Assembly: GCA_019188255.1 (NCBI GenBank)
Contig: JAETXT010000012.1
Span: 1,240,001-1,304,000 of the forward strand
Direction: 5' to 3'
DNA from: Verticillium longisporum
Taxonomy: Eukaryota; Ascomycota; Sordariomycetes; Glomerellales; Plectosphaerellaceae
DNA: 64,000 nt
Part shown: one piece after another, positions 55,811 to 64,000 of the stretch
How positions within the stretch are numbered: position 1 is the first letter of the stretch
Layout of the letters: the number at the start of each line of letters is the position of its first letter
Notes under the pieces: model-generated
Databases searched by the model: none
Told to the model about the DNA's origin: nothing
What the model saw: only the letters and a program-made list of their open reading frames with translations
Translations under genes and position numbers: made by a program

Positions 55811-57113
55811 TGTGGAGATGATAAAGTTGACGGTACACAAGAGGCAACTGGAGGATGGTGGTGAGAGAGACCCTTCTTTTGATTGTGAATGTGGCAGGAT
55901 GGTAAATTGAGAGAAGGCTACCGGTCAAGAGTTCGACGGCACCTACTGTGGCGGCTGTTGTGGGAGCTTGGAACCGAACAACAGGCAATGACGTGAGGGC
56001 GTCATACCTGCTGGCTGGCGCTGGCTCTTTGAGGCAGGTGTACATGTACATGACCGACAGGGCAATGATTGGCCGTGAGGAAAGTATGCCTACCGATCAC
56101 CTTACGCGTTTCAGGGCGTTGAGCTTTACAGGTCTATGGCTTAGGCTCAAGAATTCTGTCTTGTTTCTTGACCATCTTCCGTGTACGTATGTTCGAGGTC
56201 TTCCTGAAGCATAAGCGACTGAGCATGCCAAATTATTTCTTTTCGTATCAATAACTCACACCATCCAAACATAGGTAGGTAGACAGGGAAAGATGGGTAT
56301 TGGGCAGCTTGAGCACAGGCCAGCTGTCCGGTTGAACCACGGCAATTAACTTGACCATACAGTGAGGTCGGCGCCGAACAGGCAGAGAGAGAAAAAGCTG
56401 ATTCTGGGCTAGGCAGGGGCCCGCCAACCCCACTCTGCAGCAGCATAAAAAGATTTCTTATCGTCGCTCCTCCTGCGCTTTTCTCTTCTTCTTCATCATC
56501 AGTATGGGTTAAAAAACACCGTCATGTGTATTTTAACTTAACGGCGGCTCCGCTATGCGGCTTGCTGAGGGTTATCCGTTTTCGATGGGTTTTCTTCCGT
56601 TCCCGGCCCCCAATAACAAATGTTTCCATTTCTACCTGCCGTGGACGTCTCTCAGTCCAGGACGCGGGGGTGGTTTCAGACAGATTTTGACCGATATGCT
56701 CGACTGGCTGAGCAATCCTTGTGATGAGAAGCCAAGCCAATTGAAGGCTGCGGCGTGAATCACTGGTGTTGCATCTAGATGAGAATTCCGCCTCGGAAAG
56801 ACGGCGGGATTGAAGAGCTGATCATCTTGCCGGGCCGCCTTGGTCATCATTTGATGTCTACTTGTGACCCACGCACGATATCTGCGTCCCCGTCAAAGAC
56901 TCGGATTCTCGATGTTCGCCATTTTGCCATCATACCGTCGGCGATTTGCAGACAGAGGTCTTCATCAGCGCCTACGAATTACCAAGTGTGCACACGACCA
57001 ATCCGTCGGCTTCCTGATATACAACATGCATTCGAACGGAGGACGCGATGTGGTGCGATTCTTCGCACCTGCACAAAGCGTCGCCACTTCCTCCGTTCCC
57101 AGAGCACTTCATT
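55811..57113. other. Intergenic gap
   Basis: No supported gene. It includes the promoter of the multispan protein and the 3' side of the MARVEL-like gene. A GGTAGGTAG motif lies near 56274. Confidence 0.45.
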
Positions 57114-57768
57114 TTAAGGCATGGCCGGCCTTGCCCAGCCTGCACCAGTCCTCCTCCATGCCAAATAGCAGAGGAATGCCGTTCCCAGGGCTGTGACGGC
57201 ACATGCAAATTGGATAGACTGGTTCGCATACGCCTTCTGACACCGCCGCAAGTCCAGTTTTCGGGTTCCATGGTAGTTCTCAGAACCTGCATTGACGATT
57301 GGGCTTTCCCACCAATCGTCCCCTTCAACCTCGTCCAGGTTCTCATGCCACTCGCACTCGATGCCACCAAGAGCAACAGCATACGCCTGCACGACTGTCA
57401 GCACGGACCCCACCATCGGGCATCCGTTCGCACGGCAAGGACACTGACAATGCCGCCGCCAATCAAGAGCAGACCACTCATCACGTCAAACACCATGACG
57501 ACGTTGCTAGGTATCTTGTCGACAAACATGCCAGCCAGCCCCAGGAGCGCCACGACGAGGCCTACTGACCCTACGAAGACGGCGAACTGGATCGAGCCTG
57601 GCGGGGTCCCGTAAAGTTGCCCCCTCAGAAGGTCGACCGACAGAGCCAGCGCGACGAGGGCGAAGATGGCCTATGTTTTGTATCAGCAGGCTGCTCGTCT
57701 CTGCAGGAGCTTGTGTCAATGACCTGGAGGATCCAGGCTCCGACCCCAACGTAGCTGGAGATGGCCAT
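57114..57768 (-). CDS. MARVEL-like tetraspan membrane protein
   Basis: Three exons: 57768-57724, 57670-57434 and 57386-57114 (184 aa), with introns of 53 and 47 nt. The splices give MAISSYVGVGAWILQAIFAL, then GGGIVSVLAAYAVALGGIEC. Four hydrophobic helices follow the MARVEL layout: helix 1 at the N-terminus, helix 2 IQFAVFVGSVGLVVALLGLA, helix 3 VVMVFDVMSGLLLIGGGIVS and helix 4 FACAVTALGTAFLCYLAW. A loop with LRRCQKAYANQS precedes the last helix, as in fungal MARVEL proteins. Such proteins sit in plasma-membrane or vesicle domains; no enzymatic role is expected. The intron model is supported by frame and by the CTGAC branch sites. Confidence 0.72.
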
Positions 57769-58595
57769 TCTCGATGGGTGACATATGACCTTTCCTGATA
57801 GAAGCGCTGGAGAAGTAGGCCGTGGGCAGGAACGCTTAGGACAAGGCTTGCACACCCTGTCTTACTGAAAACATAGTCCAGCATCAAGTGGCTAGGATCT
57901 GGGGGGGGGCAAGGCATCTTTCTTAAGGCGAGATGACCATGACTATGTTTGCGCGAGATGCCGTGGTGATACGCTTCACGAACGTGCGCAAACAGAATCC
58001 AGCATCAACTCTGCAAACTTTGTCAGTTTCGACCTGTACCACCGTGCGCGGGAAAATGCCGAAAGTGAAGATGCCGCTTGGTTCATGTTAGTTGTGGAGA
58101 TGTCATTTTCCCCAGTTCGCGATTTTACATACACTCGACGGTTTCCTCTTCATACGTTTTTTCTTTGGCCCAATCCAACAGGGAGGGGCTGTCTGAGAAG
58201 CGGAAATGTACATTCGGGTCTGGCCGCAAGATGATAACCCTCGGCCAGTAACGATACGGCCATTGAAAATGATGGGCGGTTTGCCTCAATGTGGCACGCA
58301 CGCAAACTTGACACCATGCCCGAAAATGTGGCGAGTCGAGGAGAGCCCAAGCTCGGCACAGCCATTCTTACAATGAGAGAAAGCGCTTCGCTTGGTCTTA
58401 TATGCCAAAAGAACTCTTCAGCTGGTGTCATCAGCCAGGGGCATCATCTTGTCATTGATCATAACACCATTTCTCATTTGGGGGAATAAGCTACCGTGCA
58501 CCCATATCTAACCCACGCGCAGCTGGCCCGGAACCTCCGTGCCAGCTCAACACCAGAGTAGTAGCGAAAGAGGGTATCTGCCTTTTTTCCATTTC
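57769..58595. other. Intergenic gap, MARVEL-like promoter / glutamine synthetase 3' side
   Basis: No gene is recognised in this 0.8-kb stretch. Confidence 0.5.
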
Positions 58596-60114
58596 TTAGT
58601 CCGAAGCACCGAAGCACGTCTCCATCATAATGTGGGTGATCCTGTAGGGGTCCGAGTTGCTTGCGGGGCGGCGGTCCTCGAAGTATCCGTAGCCCTTGGC
58701 GCCGACCTCGCGGGGGATGCGAATGGAAGCGCCGCGGTTGGCGACGCCCCAGCTGAACTGATCGATGGCGCCCGTCTCGTGGCGGCCCGTCAGGCGCTGG
58801 TCGTTGTCCTCACCGTAGACGGCAATGTGCTCCTTGTGGCGGCCCTCAAGCTTCTTGATCGCGTCCTCGATGTACTTCATGCCACCCTGGTCTTGTTAGC
58901 CGCATTCTCTAGAGCGGTGGTGCGATGTGAGCTTACCTCTACCCTCATGTCCTTGGTGGAGAAGTTGGTATGCAGACCGGCGCCGTTCCAGTCACCGGGA
59001 ATGGGCTTAGGGTGCAGGGACACCTTGGCACCAAACTCCTCAGAGATGCGCGCAAGGAGGAAACGGGCGAGCCAGAGGTGGTCACCCACTGATACATGTT
59101 AGCACACACGTCGGAGGGGTGGCAACGGCAGGCGGCGGGACAACTCACTCTCAATACCGACACAGGGGCCGACCTGGAACTCCCACTAGGCAGGCATGAC
59201 CTCGGCGTTAGTGCCAGAGATCTTGACACCGGAGTACAGGCAGGCCTTGTAGTGCGCCTCAACAATGTCGCGCTGGACGACCTTACCGGCGCCGACACCG
59301 CAGTAGTAGGGGCCTTGGGGGGGTGGGGAAACCGTTCGAGGGGCAGATGGCGGGAGGGGACAGCTTACGATACACACTGTTGCTGGCTACAAGGTGCTGT
59401 CTAACCCAAAAGGTCGGTTGCTGAAGTCGAGCAAAGAGTACTCCTGCTCAAGGCCGAACCATGGCTCGAGCGCAGTGTGAGCCTGCATGGTCTTGGCGCA
59501 CTCGTAGCGGTAGTTGTACTTGTTAGGCGAGCCATCAGCATCCCAGCACTCGGCGAGGACGAGGATGTTAGGAGTGCCACGGAAAGGATCGGGAAAGACG
59601 GCAACGGGCTTGAGGTAGACGTCAGAGTTGTCACCGGGAGCCTGCTCGGTGGAGGAACCGTCGAAGTTCCAGGTGGGAAGGTCATCAGGTGTGTACTCCT
59701 GCTCCTTCAGGGTCTGTGTCGCGTGACATGTGTTAGCAGTTGAAACATCGAGCCGCCCTGCGGCTGACGTGGGATCCTGTAAATTTGCTTACGCGGGACT
59801 TGGAACGAGTCTCGCCAGCGGCATCGATCCAGATGTACTCGGCCATGATGCTGCCCTTCTGGTCGAGCTTCAGGTACTTCGACAACTGTCATGTCGCGTC
59901 AGCATGCCCAGAAATTATGCGCCGGCCTCGATCGTGAGCTCACAGTGTCGGTCCTGGAAATGTTGGAGGAGGGAGTCGCCTGCGACAACATGTTAGTATC
60001 GTGTGCGTGATTCCGGTAGGAAATTGTGGGACACCGCCGGTCCGGCTCCGGAGATGTGGAGCGCCAGAGCGCGGCGAGCAGACGGTGGGGTGAAGGGGGA
60101 ACAGGTCTCACCAT
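58596..60114 (-). CDS. GLN1: Glutamine synthetase with an in-frame TAG
   Basis: The enzyme condenses glutamate and ammonia with ATP (eukaryotic GSII). The proposed exons are 60114-60112, 59979-59944, 59885-59793, 59713-59406, 59363-59149, 59088-58937 and 58886-58596. The first exon is only the ATG. Landmarks in order: [88 protein letters not shown] and [16 protein letters not shown]. The codon at 59188-59186 is TAG, in the conserved VMPA-Q-WEFQVGP, where CAG is expected. The join around 59363-59405 is doubtful because it gives about seven residues too many and loses the usual G-W-P. HGATAR motifs upstream (60124-60129 and 60384-60389) would suit AreA nitrogen control. It may be an intact gene with assembly errors, or a broken copy. 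Confidence 0.9.
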
Positions 60115-62046
60115 TTTTGCGGATTATCGCGTTGTTAGCGGGAGACAATTGTGAAGGAGGAAAGGAGCAGAAATCTTTCTCTGGGCCAGAAGGACAGAAA
60201 GGTAAAACAAACAGATCGTCGAGAGAAGGGAGAGCTGAGGGGCAAGGGTGGTTTATCTACGAGAACCTCTGTGCTCGTATGCTCTGTGTCCTGGGGAAGA
60301 GGGAGGTGGGGTGGGTGAAGGGGTGTCGAGCCTGGCAACCTGGATTCCTTGCCAACCTAAAAGCCCAGCCAGTCTTGAGTTCGAGATAAGGACCCCGAAT
60401 ACCAGGGATTGCCATGCAGGTTGTCAGTGTGCTCCGGTGTACCCCCACCACATCTTTCTCTCACCTGCCAGCCTGCTCGCCTGGTCACCTGCGGCCGAGG
60501 TCAGCATCGCGGCACCAGTTTTTGACGATAGCCTCCGTCTGCGACGAAAGACTCGAGTTTCGCGCGTCCTCGCACGTCGAGGGGATTACTGCAGACCTTT
60601 CTACATGATGGGATCGTATCCGCGAGTCGGGCCCTGGTGGCAGAGGTACATTACCGGAATTCCTCTGGCCTGGGAGCACGGCTGGCATGATTTCCCCAGG
60701 TGTCCCATGCTTCTCCCCATCGTGGATGGCGCCAACGTCGGCCTGGTCAAGAGCCAATGGAGACTGGCGCATTAGGCTATTTTCCACCGCCCTGTCTGTA
60801 TCTGCGCCTGTACTTGTATAGCAGTCTGCGGCTTCGCGGCCCTGGAGGTATTTTTCTCTCTTCCTCTCTCGTGGTATCTATTCCGAGAGGATTGACCCCT
60901 CAGCTTCGTCTCGGAACCTGCAGGCCGATGCCGGCACGCGCGTTTGTGTTTCTCCTGAAAGTGAGATCGGCTTGCTTTTTAAGGTGCGCAGTGGCTGGTG
61001 TTACACGAATGTCACATTCTAGCTTTTCCCTTCGCCGCAGTTGTGTCGTGGCCCTCCGTGCCAGCCCCAGCGCCGACGTTAGTACGACCTGCTTCAAGTC
61101 GATCGCAAATGCGTCGCTCACGATTCGGTGTCTGTTTCCCGACAAACCCCACGGTGCTGGGTTCTCCAGAGCGACCCCAGAGTCCGTACATCGTAAGCTC
61201 GAACCTCTAGTTCGTGCTGTCCAGGTCATCAGAGAATTCATGTCGGTTCCTATTCGCGAGGTCGATCTTATCGTCTGGGTGTGATTGGTTGATGCGCGCT
61301 TTTTACATAGTTGAATTTGCTCGAGGCGCAGCCAACCGGGCGTCGCAATCAATCAGCCGTCGGTAGGTTGCCAGGACTGTGTACCTGCGTCGGTCTGTCG
61401 CTTGTCTCGTCTCCCTAAATGACCTTTGCGGTCGGTTGGTACCGCCCCTCCATCTCCATCGGGGGTCTGACATCTCCAGCATCTCCTGCCTGCAGCATTG
61501 AATGGGTCGACGCAGACTGGGCATGGCCCCATGATGTAGGATTCGCCGAGTATGGCCGTGCCACCTTGTCCTCGACGATGGCGGGCCACTGAGCATCCCC
61601 AATGGACTTGTAGTTTGAGCGATGGATGGACGCCGCGCACGAGTCCATATCTATGCGATGATCGTGGTCAGGGCAGAGCAGAAGCGCAAGAGAGCAACCA
61701 CGAACGTGAATGGCTTTGACCCACCACCACCCTAGAAGCAGCTGAAGGAAGCACCACAAGATTTCGAACGGCTGACTCAGCCACGTCCAGTATCACCGGC
61801 AAATAGCCGATGCCGCTCATCCTCTGCGCAAGGGCCATGTCGCGCTGGGGCGGCGAGCCCAAACTTGGCCCAGTTGGCCCAGACGGCGGCCAATTTTTTT
61901 CGACACCTCCCAAATCATCATCATCGGCTCCGACTACAGCCGCGCTACTGGCCTCCTGAATCCCCTCGGGCTCAACACCACATCAACCTCCGCGGCAGCA
62001 CGACAAGAAAGTACACCCACCGTCATCACATCCATCTCTCACAGTC
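60115..62046. other. Divergent promoter region, glutamine synthetase / TIM23
   Basis: No supported gene in 1.9 kb. Several open frames overlap without domain signals. Two HGATAR-type motifs near the glutamine synthetase start are the only regulatory features I can point to. Confidence 0.45.
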
Positions 62047-62833
62047 ATGTCGTCTCTCTGGAACACTTTTAGCGGACAAAAGTCCTCGCAGAAGGACGCG
62101 GTCGCTACGTCCGCCCCGGCGCAACCGCCCTCGCAGCCCAGATCGACCCTCGAGCCTACGGCCTTCGACCCATCCCAAGGACAAGGCGTCGAGGCCTTCC
62201 TCCAGAACTCCAGCTTCTCCGATCCCTCTCAACTACACCCTCTGTCCGGTCTCAACAAGGACACTCTCGAATACCTCTCCCTCGAAGACGCTGCCCTCTC
62301 CGATGTCCCAGGCGGCCAGTCCGTCCTTCCTTCGCGCGGCTTCACAGATGATCTCTGCTACGGCGCTGGCGTCACATATCTCACCGCCCTCGGCCTCGGA
62401 GGTGCTTGGGGCCTGCAGGAGGGTTTGAGGCGGTCCGTCAACCAGCCGCCCAAGCTGCGCCTGAACTCCGTCCTCAACGCCGTTACCCGCCGTGGTCCCT
62501 TCCTCGGCAACTCCGCCGGTGTTGTCGCCATCACCTACAACTGCTTCAACGGCGCCATCGGGTACTTCAGGGGAAGCACGACGCCGCCAACACCATTGCC
62601 GCTGGCGCGTTGAGCGGCATGCTCTTCAAGAGCACCCGGGGGCTCCGCCCCATGCTCATCTCTGGTGGTATCGTTGCTGGTGTCGCCGGTGCCTGGGCTG
62701 TACGTGATTGTCCCCTCCTTCTCTCTCTTTCTACTCAGACCATGGAATGCTGACACTTGTGCAGGTTACCCGCAGGACCTTCTTCACGATCCCCGAGGTC
62801 AACGAGCGCGAGCACGAGCACGCCACTCTGTAA
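62047..62833 (+). CDS. TIM23: TIM23 inner-membrane translocase subunit (apparent frameshift)
   Basis: Exons are 62047-62699 and 62765-62833, about 240 aa if one missing base is allowed. The N-terminal half is hydrophilic (MSSLWNTFSGQKSSQK onward) and acts as the intermembrane-space receptor for presequences. The C-terminal half carries the Tim17/22/23 helices: GFTDDLCYGAGVTYLTALGL, RGPFLGNSAGVVAITYNCFN, and after the frame break GKHDAANTIAAGALSGMLFK then GLRPMLISGGIVAGVAG. The frame drops by one at GGGG 62570-62573: GYFRG continues as KHDAANT only in the -1 frame. Tim23 forms the presequence translocase with Tim17 and is essential, so a missing base in the assembly is likely. The last exon reads VTRRTFFTIPEVNEREHEHA. 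Confidence 0.92.
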
Positions 62834-63569
62834 TAACAATGACGCAAACGCCTTACATCCCAATTTTCTTCTTTACCTTCTGATAATAGACCTTGAGATC
62901 TGTGGCACGAGGTCTTTTTTCTTTCGAGACCCGCCGAGCGGAGTTGGAGCGAGCCTGAGCCGAGGCACGCCGTGCATGTTTGAGTAGCGGCAGACCGAAG
63001 AAAAAAAAGTGAAAGTCGCGGGGAAACAATTGGAGCTTTCCTACGACACGGTGTGGAGGGGGCCAGTTCACTTCACGGAGCATTGCGACGGAACGGATCT
63101 CTCTCCTCTTTGGGCACAAAGGGCCATGTGTGCCCGTGACATTTGTATACTATGGTAGAAGGCGGAAGAGCGCTAGAAGAACGCATCGGACGGTAACAGG
63201 CGTTCGGATCCTGCCGTGCAAGGCAGGACGGTCGAAATGACAGACTTTTGTTACCCCATCTGAAGTGAGTGTGTCTCGTGACAAGTGCATATTCTGGAAA
63301 GCTCGGTGGGTTGGGGTGCTTGCTCACATGGAAATAGATTCTCTTGTTGAAAGACTACACGGTAGCGCTTGTGACTGCCATCTGCCGTTGCAGACGAGCA
63401 TCGACCAAGAGGTGCACCTGGTCTGAGACGAGCTTGACGAGCTTGAATTCACATCCCACAGCCACTGACCCATGTTTTGGATGACCTCTTGTTCACTACG
63501 GCCAGGGCTTCACTCGCAGTCTCTACGATATCAATTTTGCCAGTCTCTCCCTCCTCAGTAGCACAGTTG
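62834..63569. other. Intergenic gap before the right-edge gene
   Basis: No gene is called. The stretch could include an upstream exon or the promoter of the truncated gene at the right edge. Confidence 0.4.
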
Positions 63570-64000
63570 ATGGCAAAATTAAACTCCACCATGGCAAGCC
63601 CCGAGACACCAGTGCTTCGCACTACTGGAGCAGTTCACGACCAGTTCGACGACCTTGTCACTTATCTTTACTATCTCCGAGCCACACATAAGCGCTACGG
63701 TGGCACCGACTTTGGCAAGTTCATGCGCCACACTGGTCCCCAGGGGACCCCTTTACAACCTGATCTTCGTCCTCTGGAACCCCAATGCCGAGATACCGTC
63801 CTCGTACCGACTTGTTGAGAAGCGTACTTTGGCATGGATTATCAAAGTCCACGTTGCGCGGACTCACATGGAGGACGTCAGCTGGAAAATTGAAAATCTC
63901 TTCGATGAGGAGACTGAAATCCAATGCTTGGATGAGTGGAACGACTACCACAAATGTATCTTCCCTAGCGAGGTCAGGTTCCTGCACCACCTTCCTCCGA
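63570..64000 (+). CDS. Uncharacterised gene cut by the right edge (apparent frameshift)
   Basis: I do not recognise the family. From the ATG at 63570 (or 63591) the frame reads MASPETPVLRTTGAVHDQFD and VTYLYYLRATHKRYGGTDFG up to HTGP. It then becomes Pro/Leu-rich and stops at 63818. The +1 frame from about 63736 to the edge instead reads GPLYNLIFVLWNPNAEIPSS, LVEKRTLAWIIKVHVARTHM and ENLFDEETEIQCLDEW, which is protein-like. So one extra base (perhaps in CCCC 63737-63740) or an unseen splice separates two halves of one gene. The 3' end lies outside the window. No signal peptide or domain motif is seen. Confidence 0.45.

Noticed and set aside
60248..61352. Frames of 150-194 codons upstream of glutamine synthetase
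   Set aside because: They are mutually overlapping with no domain; the stretch is better explained as promoter DNA between divergent genes.
63721..63990. 89-codon minus-strand frame at the right edge
   Set aside because: The plus-strand frame over the same bases is more protein-like (LVEKRTLAWIIKVHVARTHM), so the minus frame is probably its shadow.

Overview
The window is nuclear DNA of a filamentous ascomycete (Pezizomycotina, most likely a Sordariomycete; the species cannot be fixed from sequence alone). The evidence is short GT..AG introns of about 41-150 nt, often with a CTAAC/CTGAC-like branch site, Zn2Cys6 regulators, an intron-containing histone H4, GC-rich codon use, and mainly housekeeping genes spaced by 0.4-4 kb. 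No rRNA, tRNA, CRISPR or transposon was recognised.

Left part (1-15.8 kb): a Zn2Cys6 transcription factor cut by the window edge, a second complete Zn2Cys6 factor, a DUF3669 protein, a PEBP/YbhB protein, a PrpF-type isomerase with a mitochondrial-like N-terminus, a disrupted Fungal_trans_2 regulator, an EBP-type (EXPERA) sterol-isomerase-like membrane protein, and a GIG1/DUF3605 protein. This part is rich in regulators and accessory genes and has AT-richer gaps.

Middle part (15.9-38.8 kb): a dense housekeeping block. It holds SND2/TMEM208 (ER targeting), CDC27/APC3 (anaphase-promoting complex), histone H4, TRS20/sedlin (TRAPP), mL60 (mitoribosome), CBC2 (cap binding), NUP82 (nuclear pore), an unknown proline-rich protein, PIK1 (phosphatidylinositol 4-kinase) and NC2-alpha/BUR6. 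Three divergent pairs share promoters: SND2/CDC27, TRS20/mL60 and CBC2/NUP82.

Right part (38.8-64 kb): an HGGG/GDSAGG esterase, a Cas1p-type polysaccharide O-acetyltransferase, a small low-complexity protein, a 4.4-kb gene-poor stretch, an unknown multispan membrane protein, a MARVEL-like tetraspan protein, glutamine synthetase, TIM23 and an unknown gene cut by the right edge.

The most striking pattern is damage to genes that should be intact. Four plus-strand genes (the Fungal_trans_2 regulator, CDC27, NUP82, TIM23) each need one extra base near a G-containing run to stay in frame. Glutamine synthetase carries an in-frame TAG where a conserved Gln is expected. The simplest reading is homopolymer and base errors in the assembly, but the shared -1 pattern and the nonsense codon should be checked against raw reads and RNA. 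Other structures of note are a 13-bp inverted repeat upstream of histone H4, a 26-bp perfect palindrome of ACCT/AGGT units, and a cluster of AAGGTACCTT palindromes.
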